DNA of 32,129 nt from Bacteroidota bacterium. GTDB taxonomy: Bacteria; Bacteroidota; Bacteroidia; Bacteroidales; F082. The stretch spans positions 1-32,129 of the forward strand of contig CANNKD010000013.1 in NCBI GenBank assembly GCA_947505205.1. Direction: 5' to 3'. Positions 7,271-15,724 of this stretch are shown here, one piece after another. The position numbers were made by a program, and so were the translations under genes. Under the pieces are notes generated by a model. That model made no database searches and was not told the DNA's origin. It saw only the letters and a list, made by a program, of their open reading frames with translations. Each line of letters opens with the position of its first letter. The stretch's first letter is position 1.

Positions 7271-9178
7271 ATGCAAAAAGGAACCATAGACGTTAAAACG
7301 GAAAATATCTTTCCGATCATTAAAAAGTTTCTCTATTCAGATCATGAAATATTTCTCCGCGAATTGGTGAGCAATGCCGTGGATGCCACGCAAAAACTCA
7401 AAACCTACGCTTCAACAGGTCATTTTAAAGACGAATTGGGCGATTTGACCATTCAGATTGAAGTAGATAAAAAGAAGAAAACCATCACCATTCGCGACCG
7501 CGGTATCGGAATGACACAAGAAGAAGTTGAAAAATATATCAACCAAATCGCTTTTTCGAGTGCCGAAGAATTTGTTAAGAAGTTTAAAACCAAGACAGAA
7601 GCCGAAAGCAATGCCATTATTGGTCATTTCGGTTTAGGATTCTATTCTTCCTTCATGGTTTCTGAAAAAGTGGAGCTCATCACCAAAACTTACAAAAAAG
7701 GCGGAAGCACCAAAGCCGTGAAATGGGAATGCGACGGAAGTCCGGAATATACCATCTCCGAAAGCGATAAAAAAGAACGTGGCACCGACATCGTTCTGCA
7801 TATCGACAAGGAAAACACCGAGTTTCTGGAAGATTACAAAATCCGTGAGCTGCTAACCAAATACTGTAAATTCTTACCAGTTCCAATCCAATTCGGAACA
7901 AAAAAAGAAGAAGAACCTATTGAAGGTGAATTAGATAGCGATGGTAAACAAAAAACTAAAACTGTCGAAAAACCATGGATCATCAACAACCCAAACCCGA
8001 TTTGGAAGAACGCACCAAGCGACACCGAAGACGAAGCTTACAAGGAATTTTACCGCGAATTGTATCCGATGAGTTTTGAAGATCCATTGTTTCATATTCA
8101 TCTGAACGTGGATTATCCTTTCAATTTAACCGGAATTTTATACTTCCCAAAAGCTAAACAGAACTACGAATTGCAGAAAAACAAGATTCAGTTGTATTGC
8201 AACCAGGTTTTTGTTACTGACTCTGTCGAAGGCATCGTGCCCGACTTTTTAACCTTGTTACATGGCGTTATCGATTCACCGGATATCCCGTTGAACGTCA
8301 GCCGTTCGTTCCTGCAAAGCGATCAGAATGTCAAGAAAATTTCGAGTCACATCTCGAAAAAAGTTGCCGATAAACTCGAAGAACTCTTCAAAAAAGACCG
8401 CGAAAGTTTCGAAAAGAAATGGGACGACATCAAGGTTTTCATCGAATATGGCATGATTTCCGATACAAAGTTTTACGAACGTGCTGAGAAATTTGTTCTT
8501 TTGAAAACTACTGACAATAAGTACTTTACACTCGATGAATACCAAAAACACATCGAAGTAAATCAAAAAGATAAAGACAAAAAAACCGTTTATCTCTATA
8601 CCACGCATCTCGACGACCAGTTCAGCTATATTGAAGCTGCCAAAGAACGTGGATATGATGTATTATTGATGGATGGTGTTCTCGACAGTCATTTCATCAA
8701 CGCCATCGAACAGAAACTCAGCGACAGCACTTTTGCACGCGTCGATTCAAACTCCGTTGACAAAATCATCGTGAAGGATGACACAATTTTACCTTCAAAA
8801 CTTGACGATAAGCAAAAAGAAAAACTTAAAGAAAAACTAAATAAAAACGTTGACACTAAGTTATTTACAGTTGAGTTTGAAAGTTTGAGCGAAACCGATG
8901 CGCCATTCATGATCACGCAAAACGAGTTTATGCGCCGCATGAAAGACATGAGCGCTCTTGGTGGCGGCCCCATGATGGGATTAGGCAATCTGCCCGACAG
9001 CTATTCGTTGGTGGTGAATGCCAATCATCCTGCAATCACAGCTTTACTCGAAGGAGAAGACGAAGCGAACGACTTGAAAATGAAACAATTATATGATCTG
9101 GCTCGTCTATCGAAAAATCTGCTCAAAGGAAAAGAGCTCAACGATTTTGTGAAACGAAGTCTGCAGACAATCATTTAA
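7271..9178 (+). CDS. htpG: Hsp90-family chaperone HtpG
   Basis: Cytoplasmic ATP-dependent chaperone that remodels late folding intermediates. The 635-residue product has the N-terminal GHKL ATPase domain. Its motifs are FLRELVSNAVDATQKL with the catalytic Glu and metal-binding Asn, then IRDRGIGMTQEEV, and the lid/nucleotide loop IGHFGLGFYSSFMVS. A charged linker (KKEEEPIEGELDSDGKQK) is followed by the middle domain with LNVDYPFNLTGILYFPK and DSPDIPLNVSRSFLQSD, which includes the conserved arginine. The C-terminal dimerisation domain ends KRSLQTII without an MEEVD tail, as in bacteria. The ATG gives the canonical MQKGTIDVKTENIF. It is a single-gene unit with its own terminator and a sigma-54-like promoter candidate. 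Confidence 0.97.
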   Translation: MQKGTIDVKTENIFPIIKKFLYSDHEIFLRELVSNAVDATQKLKTYASTGHFKDELGDLTIQIEVDKKKKTITIRDRGIGMTQEEVEKYINQIAFSSAEEFVKKFKTKTEAESNAIIGHFGLGFYSSFMVSEKVELITKTYKKGGSTKAVKWECDGSPEYTISESDKKERGTDIVLHIDKENTEFLEDYKIRELLTKYCKFLPVPIQFGTKKEEEPIEGELDSDGKQKTKTVEKPWIINNPNPIWKNAPSDTEDEAYKEFYRELYPMSFEDPLFHIHLNVDYPFNLTGILYFPKAKQNYELQKNKIQLYCNQVFVTDSVEGIVPDFLTLLHGVIDSPDIPLNVSRSFLQSDQNVKKISSHISKKVADKLEELFKKDRESFEKKWDDIKVFIEYGMISDTKFYERAEKFVLLKTTDNKYFTLDEYQKHIEVNQKDKDKKTVYLYTTHLDDQFSYIEAAKERGYDVLLMDGVLDSHFINAIEQKLSDSTFARVDSNSVDKIIVKDDTILPSKLDDKQKEKLKEKLNKNVDTKLFTVEFESLSETDAPFMITQNEFMRRMKDMSALGGGPMMGLGNLPDSYSLVVNANHPAITALLEGEDEANDLKMKQLYDLARLSKNLLKGKELNDFVKRSLQTII

Positions 9179-9194
9179 CAAATGAAAAATCAAG

Positions 9195-9222
9195 AAGGAC
9201 TTCAAATTGAGGTCCTTTTTTT
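9195..9222 (+). terminator. Rho-independent terminator after htpG
   Basis: AAGGAC and GTCCTT form a stem, extended inside by TCAA/TTGA, followed directly by a run of T. It lies 17 bases after the htpG stop. Confidence 0.85.
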
Positions 9223-9250
9223 ACAATCATCTAAAATTAAATTACTTTAG
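9220..9250 (+). promoter_or_regulatory. Weak promoter candidate for the lemA operon
   Basis: TACTTTAG at 9243-9250 differs by one base from TAnnTTTG and has a TTTA 19 bases upstream, inside the T-run of the htpG terminator. The lemA start codon lies 21 bases downstream. It is plausible because the terminator isolates lemA from htpG, but the -33 match is poor. Confidence 0.38.
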
Positions 9251-9270
9251 CAAAATAAAACTTAAACAAA

Positions 9271-9861
9271 ATGAAAAAAACCTTAATTATTGTCGGAGTT
9301 ATTTTACTGGTTATCATCATGTTCTATAGCTTCTTTAAAGGCACTTATAACACTATGGTTACCAATGGCGAACAAGTTGATTCGCAGTGGGCACAGGTTC
9401 AAAACGTGTATCAACGTCGTTCCGATCTCATTCCAAACCTTGTAAATACCGTAAAAGGATTTGCCCAACAGGAAAAAGATGTTTTTATCGGCGTTACCGA
9501 AGCACGTGCCAAAGCAACTTCGGTGAACATCAATGCCAACGACCTCACACCTGATAAAATGGCAGCATTTCAACAAGCGCAGGAAGGACTTTCGGGTGCC
9601 TTATCGCGTTTGATGGTTGTGGTTGAAAAATATCCTGAGATAAAATCAAACCAGAACTTTTTGGAATTACAATCGCAACTTGAAGGCACCGAAAACCGCA
9701 TTACAGTGGAGCGTCAGAAGTTTAACGATGTTACAAAAGTGTATAATACTTACGTAAAATCGTTCCCAAACAATATGTTGGCCGGTATGTTTGGCTTCGC
9801 ACCAAAACCATATTTCGAAGCCGTGAAAGGCTCTGAAGTAGCCCCAAAAGTCGAGTTTTAA
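9271..9861 (+). CDS. lemA: LemA family membrane-anchored protein
   Basis: The 196-residue protein starts with an N-terminal membrane helix (TLIIVGVILLVIIMFYSFF). It then shows the LemA signature GEQVDSQWAQVQNVYQRRSDLIPNLVNTVKGFAQQE, with long amphipathic helices, LEGTENRITVERQKFNDVTKVYNTYVKSFPNN and the closing FGFAPKPYFEA. The family forms a helical bundle exposed outside the membrane; its biochemical role is not well defined. Here it leads a three-gene operon with two TPM-domain proteins, an association often seen in bacteria and suggesting an envelope stress or turnover function. The length is typical for the family. It follows the htpG terminator and has a weak promoter candidate. Confidence 0.93.
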   Translation: MKKTLIIVGVILLVIIMFYSFFKGTYNTMVTNGEQVDSQWAQVQNVYQRRSDLIPNLVNTVKGFAQQEKDVFIGVTEARAKATSVNINANDLTPDKMAAFQQAQEGLSGALSRLMVVVEKYPEIKSNQNFLELQSQLEGTENRITVERQKFNDVTKVYNTYVKSFPNNMLAGMFGFAPKPYFEAVKGSEVAPKVEF

Positions 9862-9880
9862 TTAAAATTCAAAATACTCT

Positions 9881-9912
9881 TCATTTTTCACTTTTCATTT
9901 TTCACTTTCCAC
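9881..9912. repeat. Perfect 14-base tandem duplication, pyrimidine-rich
   Basis: TCATTTTTCACTTT occurs twice head to tail (9881-9894 and 9895-9908), followed by CCAC and the next start codon. It makes up most of the 52-base spacer between lemA and the first TPM gene and occupies the place of a ribosome binding site. Confidence 0.8.
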
Positions 9913-9913
9913 T

Positions 9914-10351
9914 ATGTCAAACGCTGCATCATTTTTCACTGAAAATCAGAAAGGCCGCATCACACAAGCCATTACTGATGCCGAATTAAATACTTCCGGC
10001 GAAATTCGGGTACATCTCGAGAATCATTGCCGCGAGGATGTTCTCGATCGGGCAGCCTATTTATTCGATAAACTTGATATGAAAAAAACAGAAATGCGAA
10101 ACGCGGTACTGTTTTATGTGGCTGTAAAAGATCGAAAATTTGCAATCCTCGGCGATTCAGGAATCAACAGTTTAGTTGAGGAAAATTTTTGGCAGGAGGT
10201 GAAAGATATCCTGTTGACACATTTTAAAAACGGTGATTTTACTGAGGGATTGGAAGCCGGAATAAGCAAAGCAGGTGAGAAATTAAAAAAACATTTTCCA
10301 TACCAAACCGACGACATGAATGAGTTAAGTAACGAAATTACATTTGAATAA
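9914..10351 (+). CDS. TPM-domain protein, apparently cytoplasmic
   Basis: The 145-residue protein consists mainly of one TPM domain (PF04536-like): ITQAITDAELNTSGEIRVHLE, AVLFYVAVKDRKFAILGDSGIN, FWQEVKDILLTHFKNGDFTEGLEAGISKAGEKLKKHFP. TPM domains have been linked to acid phosphatase activity in plants and to photosystem maintenance. No signal peptide or membrane helix is visible, so unlike its neighbour it should remain in the cytoplasm or be held by partners. It sits between lemA (52 bases upstream) and a second, exported TPM protein (6 bases downstream), so the three are almost certainly one operon. The start MSNAASFF gives a complete domain. Confidence 0.85.
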   Translation: MSNAASFFTENQKGRITQAITDAELNTSGEIRVHLENHCREDVLDRAAYLFDKLDMKKTEMRNAVLFYVAVKDRKFAILGDSGINSLVEENFWQEVKDILLTHFKNGDFTEGLEAGISKAGEKLKKHFPYQTDDMNELSNEITFE

Positions 10352-10357
10352 AAAGAC

Positions 10358-11155
10358 ATGAAGAAAACAATAAAATATTTCGTTACTATCATTGCATTGT
10401 TATTTTCTTTGCAAGTTTGGTCGCAGATTCCTGAAAAACCAAATCCACCAAGATTGGTAAACGATTTCAGTAAAATTCTATCTGACAATGAATTGCAAAG
10501 TCTCGAAACCAAATTGCGCAATTACAACGATTCCACTTCAACCCAAATAGTAGTCGTGATCGTGAATGATATCGGGAATACCGATGTCGCTGATTTTACC
10601 TTTCAAATAGGCGAAAAATGGGGCGTAGGAAAAAAAGACAGGAATAATGGTGCTGTAATCGTAATAAAACCAAAAATAGGTAATTCAAAAGGGAAAGCTT
10701 TTATTGGCATTGGCTATGGGCTTGAAGGAGTGATTACAGATGCTCTTTCGCGACGCATCGTCGAGCAGGAAATGATCCCAAATTTTCAACAAGGCAATTA
10801 CTTTGGTGGTATTGATGCGGCAACTACTGCCATCATAAAACTGGCTTCCGGAGAATTTAAGGCTGATAAATATACCAAACAGCAGGGCAAAGGCTCATTT
10901 ACAATGTTGATCATCATCATCATCATTATTATAGTGGTTATGAAATCATCTGGTTCGAGCAACCACATGGGAGGAAGTGGAACTGGAAGCAACTTACCTT
11001 TTTGGACTGCCATGTTTTTAGCAAGTCAGGCAGGGCGTAGTCACGGAGGCAGTTGGGGAGGTTTCTCAGGCGGAAGTGGTGGATCTGGCGGAGGCGGTTT
11101 TGGTGGCTTCGGCGGCGGAAGTTTTGGTGGCGGTGGTGCCGGTGGAAGTTGGTAA
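10358..11155 (+). CDS. Exported TPM-domain protein with Gly-rich tail, YgcG-like
   Basis: The 265-residue protein has a signal peptide (TIKYFVTIIALLFSLQVWSQ). A TPM domain follows, with ILSDNELQSLETKLRNYNDSTSTQIVVVIV, WGVGKKDRNNGAVIVIKPK, GYGLEGVITDALSRRIVEQEMIPNFQQGNYFGG. Then comes a membrane helix made mostly of isoleucine (MLIIIIIIIIVVM, residues about 184-197) and a low-complexity Gly/Ser tail ending GGGGAGGSW. This order is the usual YgcG-like layout: TPM domain outside the membrane and Gly-rich tail on the other side. It completes the lemA-TPM-TPM operon. The helix is encoded by a run of ATC codons that could slip. The minus-strand Pro-rich ORF here is a shadow of the tail. Confidence 0.9.
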   Translation: MKKTIKYFVTIIALLFSLQVWSQIPEKPNPPRLVNDFSKILSDNELQSLETKLRNYNDSTSTQIVVVIVNDIGNTDVADFTFQIGEKWGVGKKDRNNGAVIVIKPKIGNSKGKAFIGIGYGLEGVITDALSRRIVEQEMIPNFQQGNYFGGIDAATTAIIKLASGEFKADKYTKQQGKGSFTMLIIIIIIIIVVMKSSGSSNHMGGSGTGSNLPFWTAMFLASQAGRSHGGSWGGFSGGSGGSGGGGFGGFGGGSFGGGGAGGSW

Positions 11156-11204
11156 GATTTTATCGTTTCAATAAAAAATTGAAATAATCGAAAAAAAAAG
11201 TAAC

Positions 11205-11240
11205 AAAAAAATCTGATTCCTATAGAGTCAGATTTTTTTT
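11205..11240 (+). terminator. Rho-independent terminator of the lemA operon
   Basis: AAAAAAATCTGA and TCAGATTTTTTT form a 12-bp stem around a TTCCTATAGAG loop, ending in a T-run. The flanking A and T runs make it potentially bidirectional. Confidence 0.88.
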
Positions 11241-11508
11241 GCTTTTTAATCAGTAACACTGAATATCAAGTGCCTTTTTGAAATATTTATTCGTCTCCTT
11301 CATTATTATTCAAAATAGTGCTTAACTTTACACAATTATCATGAGTATTATTTTAATAATCATTTTGGTAGTTAAATACTGAATTGTATTTTTGCAAAAA
11401 ATATTATCTTTGAAGAGGAAATTTTTCTATCCAAAGAATATTAACAAACAGATTAAGATTGAATATTATTTCAACAATTTTCTTTCAAAAAATTAATAAG
11501 CATCAGCT
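11241..11508. other. Regulatory spacer before the act operon
   Basis: AT-rich noncoding DNA of 268 bases between the lemA-operon terminator and actA. It holds two overlapping promoter candidates (11364-11412) and then a leader of roughly 90-110 bases. The leader contains a palindrome TTGAA-N6-TTCAA at 11459-11474 with the 5-6-5 geometry of Crp/Fnr-family sites. That palindrome lies downstream of the predicted start, so a leader hairpin or chance is equally possible. No ORF seen. Confidence 0.55.
11364..11412 (+). promoter_or_regulatory. Tandem Bacteroidota promoters of the act operon
   Basis: First promoter: TTTG at 11364-11367, 19 bases, TATTTTTG at 11387-11394. Second: TTG at 11384-11386, 18 bases, TATCTTTG at 11405-11412. 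Both -7 boxes fit TAnnTTTG exactly. They are offset by 18 bases, so two start sites near 11401 and 11419 are predicted. Confidence 0.6.
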
Positions 11509-12708
11509 ATGATGATACCTTTCCTTTCTATCACCAAAAAACTTAAATCATTAATTATCAGTACTTTTTTGGTAATTATAATGATTTCTGGACTTCAGCT
11601 TAAGGCGCAAACACCTGAAGCTGAAAAAAACTTTCAGGCATGTAAAGTTTGTCACAACATCAGTGGGCCAAAACTTATTGGGCCCTCCCTTTCAGGCATT
11701 TTAGAGCGGCGTGACAAAGCATGGATATATAAATTTGTACGTAACTCAAACGAGGTTATCCAATCTGGCGATGCTTATGCGATGAAATTGTTTGAAGAAA
11801 ACAACAAAATCCCAATGCCTCCGCATAATCTCACCGATGCCCAAATTGATGACATTATCGCGTATATTAATAATGGAGGCAAGGTGGCCGCAGAATACGC
11901 AAATGCTGCCGCAACTGAAAAAGTTTCTGCCGAAGATCAAATGGCTGCCGAACAAACTGCTCAAGATCAGAAACTTGCTGATATGAAACGCGATGCCAAC
12001 AGAAATTTCGGAACACCTTTTTACATCACAATTGCCATTTTATTACTTGTTTTGGTTGATTTATTTGTAACAAAAATCATCAAAGCAAAATTCGTTCACA
12101 CCGTTATCATTCTTATTTCGCTGTTCATTATTGGCGAAATAACCTATAAAGAGGCTGCTGCGCTAGGAAGACAACAATTTTATCAGCCCGATCAACCAAT
12201 TTGGTTCTCTCACAAAGTACATGCCGGTCAAAACCAGATCAATTGCTTGTATTGCCATTCAGGTGCCGAAGAAAGCCGATATGCGGGTATTCCTGCAAAT
12301 AATGTTTGTTTAAACTGCCATAGTCAGGTTCGTCAAGGCAAAATAACCGGAACGGTGGAAATTGATAAAATTTACAAAGCTGTCGAAACAGGAAAACCTG
12401 TAGAATGGATAAAAGTACACAATTTACCTGACCATGTATTTTTCAGTCATGCACAACATGTAAAAGCTGGCAAATTAGATTGTGTACAATGTCATGGTGA
12501 TTTGAAAAATGTAGATGTTGTGATGCAGGTCGAAAATTTAAGCATGGGCTGGTGCATCGAATGTCATCGGAAAACTGAAGTTCAATTTGCTGATAACAAA
12601 TACTTTGAGGCTTATAAAGATCTTCATGAAAAAGTGAAAAACGGTGAAGTAAAAAAAGTTACTTCCGAAATGATCGGTGGAACCGATTGTATGAAATGTC
12701 ATTATTAA
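11509..12708 (+). CDS. actA: Alternative complex III multiheme cytochrome subunit ActA
   Basis: Electron-transfer subunit of the quinol:cytochrome c oxidoreductase, facing the periplasm. After a signal-type hydrophobic start (to about residue 34) comes a class I cytochrome c domain with CKVCH at 45-49 and a likely Met ligand in IPMPPHNL. Two hydrophobic helices follow (about 168-187 and 193-210). Then the ActA domain carries five more haem motifs: CLYCH 246, CLNCH 267, CVQCH 325, CIECH 349 and CMKCH 394. That is six haem c sites in 399 residues, where ActA is usually called pentahaem. Two helices would place both haem domains on the same membrane side. First gene of the act operon; actB starts 21 bases downstream. 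Confidence 0.93.
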   Translation: MMIPFLSITKKLKSLIISTFLVIIMISGLQLKAQTPEAEKNFQACKVCHNISGPKLIGPSLSGILERRDKAWIYKFVRNSNEVIQSGDAYAMKLFEENNKIPMPPHNLTDAQIDDIIAYINNGGKVAAEYANAAATEKVSAEDQMAAEQTAQDQKLADMKRDANRNFGTPFYITIAILLLVLVDLFVTKIIKAKFVHTVIILISLFIIGEITYKEAAALGRQQFYQPDQPIWFSHKVHAGQNQINCLYCHSGAEESRYAGIPANNVCLNCHSQVRQGKITGTVEIDKIYKAVETGKPVEWIKVHNLPDHVFFSHAQHVKAGKLDCVQCHGDLKNVDVVMQVENLSMGWCIECHRKTEVQFADNKYFEAYKDLHEKVKNGEVKKVTSEMIGGTDCMKCHY

Positions 12709-12729
12709 AATAAAGATAAACGATTCCTG

Positions 12730-15708
12730 ATGGAAAAGAAATATTTCAAAAGTCTTGAAGAGTTAACCATTGATTTTCAGGCTGAAAACTCAAATCGCCC
12801 GGTTGGCGACAAGCAATCACTGCTCGAAATGCAAAAAGAGGTGAAATCCTCAGATGCTTCGCGTAGGGATTTTCTAAAATTATTTGGATTTACCGTTGCT
12901 TCAGCTGCCATCGTGAGCAGTTGTCAGCAACCAGTGCGCAAAGCAATCCCATTCTTGATTCAACCCGAAAATATTATTCCGGGTATAGCAAATTATTATG
13001 CATCAAGTTTTTTCGATGGAATCGACTATTGCAGCATTCTGGTAAAAGTGAGAGATGGACGTCCGATCAAGATTGAAGGAAACAAACTTTCATCAGTCAC
13101 AAGCGGAGGAACAAATGCACGAACCCAAGCCTCTGTTTTAGGTTTGTATGACAATGCCCGTTATCGGAATCCTAAATCAAGTGGCAGCGATACAAGCTGG
13201 GAAGATGTTGATAATCATATTGCGAGCAAACTTTCATCTATCAAATCAAAAGGTGGAAAAGTTGTTGTCGTGAGTCCAACAATTATTAGTCCATCAACAC
13301 AAGCTGCCATCAATGAATTTTTAACTGCTTATCCGGGAAGTACTCATATTCAATATGATACATTATCATCTTCCGCGATTTTAAAAGCAAATGAAAAAAC
13401 TTTCGGAAAAGCTTTCATTCCATCGTATCAATTCGATAAAGCCGAACTCATCGTTAGCATTAACGCCGATTTCTTAGGCACATGGCTTAGCCCAATTGAG
13501 TATTCTAAACAATTTATGAAGAATAGAAGACTCACCGAAGGCCAGCGAAAAATGTCGCGATTGATCTCTTTTGAAGGTGGCGTTTCGTTGACAGGTTCAA
13601 ATGCTGATAAACGCATTCAGATTCGTCCATCGGAAGAAAAATTGGTAATCGCCAATTTATACAATGAACTAAAAAAATTAGCCGGACAAACCGGTTTCGA
13701 TGTCGCTGCCGCATCTGTTGACGTAAAAGAACTTGCTACTGAACTTTGGTCAAAGAAAGGCAACTCATTGGTTGTGAGTGGTAACGATGATACCGATGCC
13801 CAATTAATGGTAAACGGAATCAATCAGTTACTTGAAAATTACGGAAGTAGTATCATTACCGATGTTCATTTAAACATCAGAAAAGGCATCGATGACCAGA
13901 TGGATGCTTTGGTAGTTGAGATGAATGCCGGAAAAGTTGACGGAATTATTTTGTACGATGTAAATCCGGCTTACGATTACCCACAGAAGGATCAGTTTAT
14001 CAATGGTTTGAAAAAGGTTGGTTTAAGCATTTCAACTTCCGGCTTAGCTGATGAAAGTGCTATTTTGGCAACTTATATCTGTCCTGATAACCATTATCTG
14101 GAATCGTGGAACGATTCAGAAATTAAAACCGGTTTTTATTCATTGACACAACCTGCTATCCGTCCTATTTTTACTACACGTCAGGCGCAGGTAAGTTTGT
14201 TGAAATGGGCCGGTAAAAACGTTGACTTCAGACAATATGTTCAAAACTATTGGGATTCAATACTTTTCGCAAAGTCAACCGGATATTTAACGGCTACTGC
14301 TTTCTGGAACGAAAAGCTTCATGACGGCATTTTTGAATCAGGCGAGAAAGTGAATTTACCTCAGGCATTTGTCTATACAGCTGTGGATCAAGCTTTATCG
14401 AATGTAAAAAGCTCAACCAAAACCGATTCAATAGAATTAAGTTTATATGTAAACACTAGTGTTGGCACAGGTAAACATGCCAACAATCCTTGGTTGCAAG
14501 AATTACCTGATCCGGTTTCGAAAGTTACCTGGGACAACTATCTTGCGGTTTCTCCTGCACTTGCAGAACAACTTGGCCTAGAAGATGAGCAGTTGGTCAA
14601 GGTAAATAACCTGATCACAATACCTGTTGTATTACAACCCGGACAGGAAAAAAATACTGTTTCAATTGCACTCGGTTATGGTCGCGAAAACGCCGGTATT
14701 CCTGCCAACGGAGTTGGCCAGAATGCATTCGTTTTAATGAATCTGTCTGGTGGAGAAAAAAGATATTGGTTAAATGATATCTCTATCGAAAAAGTGGCCG
14801 GTGAATTTAAAATAGCCCGCACCCAAACTCATCATTCGATGGAAGGCAGAGCGATTATCAGAGAAACGACTTTGGAAGAATATCTGACTGATCCATCTTC
14901 AGGAAACGAAGCGCACAAAGAGATTTTACCACATTTAACATCACTTTACGAGCAAAGGAAAGTGGATGGGTTGAACTGGGCCATGTCAATCGATCTAAAT
15001 GCTTGTACAGGCTGTAACGCATGTGTGGTAGCCTGTTCAGCCGAAAATAATGTTCCTGTTGTTGGAAAAGACCAGGTATTAATGCGCCGCGATATGCATT
15101 GGATTCGCATCGATCGTTATTATTCTGGCGATGTTAACAATCCCGAATTTTTACGTCAGCCTGTTATGTGTCAGCATTGCGATAACGCTCCTTGTGAAAA
15201 TGTTTGTCCAGTTGCAGCAACTACCCACAGCAACGAAGGATTGAATCAGATGGCATATAACCGTTGTATTGGAACAAGATATTGCAACAACAACTGTCCG
15301 TACAAAGTTCGCCGATTTAATTATTTCGATTTTACAGGTGCAGATACATTTCAGGGAAACAAAAAGGATGAGGTTGAAATGACAACCGATTTACGCCGTT
15401 TGGTTCTGAATCCTGATGTTACCATCCGCGCGAAAGGAGTTATTGAAAAATGTTCCATGTGCGTACAACGGATTCAAGAGAAGAAATTGGTTGCTAAATC
15501 GGAAGAAAGACAATTATTCGACGGCGAAATTATGCCTGCATGCGGTCAGGCCTGCCCTACTGAGGCAATCGTTTTCGGTAACCTGAATGACGAACACAGT
15601 AAAGTAGCGATCAATTTCGTAAACGAACGCACTTACCATTTATTGGAGGAATTACACACCTTGCCTTCAGTTGGATATTTAACAAAAGTGAAAAACACAA
15701 TTGGATAA
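12730..15708 (+). CDS. actB: Alternative complex III iron-sulfur subunit ActB
   Basis: Large 992-residue periplasmic subunit. A twin-arginine motif (SRRDFLKLFGF, residues 44-54) and a hydrophobic stretch ending in SSC indicate Tat export and a probable lipid anchor. The first 720 or so residues are a molybdopterin-oxidoreductase-like fold that in this family lacks the cofactor. The C-terminal ferredoxin-like part begins about residue 755. It contains CTGCNACVVAC (759), CQHCDNAPCENVCP (814), CIGTRYCNNNCPYKVRRFNYFDF, CSMCVQRIQ (about 908) and CGQACPTEA (938), enough cysteines for four Fe-S clusters. It relays electrons to the haems of ActA. It lies 21 bases after actA and 16 before actC; the fused architecture and length match ActB. 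Confidence 0.95.
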   Translation: MEKKYFKSLEELTIDFQAENSNRPVGDKQSLLEMQKEVKSSDASRRDFLKLFGFTVASAAIVSSCQQPVRKAIPFLIQPENIIPGIANYYASSFFDGIDYCSILVKVRDGRPIKIEGNKLSSVTSGGTNARTQASVLGLYDNARYRNPKSSGSDTSWEDVDNHIASKLSSIKSKGGKVVVVSPTIISPSTQAAINEFLTAYPGSTHIQYDTLSSSAILKANEKTFGKAFIPSYQFDKAELIVSINADFLGTWLSPIEYSKQFMKNRRLTEGQRKMSRLISFEGGVSLTGSNADKRIQIRPSEEKLVIANLYNELKKLAGQTGFDVAAASVDVKELATELWSKKGNSLVVSGNDDTDAQLMVNGINQLLENYGSSIITDVHLNIRKGIDDQMDALVVEMNAGKVDGIILYDVNPAYDYPQKDQFINGLKKVGLSISTSGLADESAILATYICPDNHYLESWNDSEIKTGFYSLTQPAIRPIFTTRQAQVSLLKWAGKNVDFRQYVQNYWDSILFAKSTGYLTATAFWNEKLHDGIFESGEKVNLPQAFVYTAVDQALSNVKSSTKTDSIELSLYVNTSVGTGKHANNPWLQELPDPVSKVTWDNYLAVSPALAEQLGLEDEQLVKVNNLITIPVVLQPGQEKNTVSIALGYGRENAGIPANGVGQNAFVLMNLSGGEKRYWLNDISIEKVAGEFKIARTQTHHSMEGRAIIRETTLEEYLTDPSSGNEAHKEILPHLTSLYEQRKVDGLNWAMSIDLNACTGCNACVVACSAENNVPVVGKDQVLMRRDMHWIRIDRYYSGDVNNPEFLRQPVMCQHCDNAPCENVCPVAATTHSNEGLNQMAYNRCIGTRYCNNNCPYKVRRFNYFDFTGADTFQGNKKDEVEMTTDLRRLVLNPDVTIRAKGVIEKCSMCVQRIQEKKLVAKSEERQLFDGEIMPACGQACPTEAIVFGNLNDEHSKVAINFVNERTYHLLEELHTLPSVGYLTKVKNTIG

Positions 15709-15724
15709 TTTAAACATATAAATA

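Noticed and set aside
8276-8988. Minus-strand ORFs of 99-110 codons inside htpG
   Set aside because: They lie wholly opposite a well-conserved chaperone gene and show no motifs.
11041-11259. Pro-rich minus-strand ORF
   Set aside because: It is the antisense shadow of the Gly-rich tail of the exported TPM protein.
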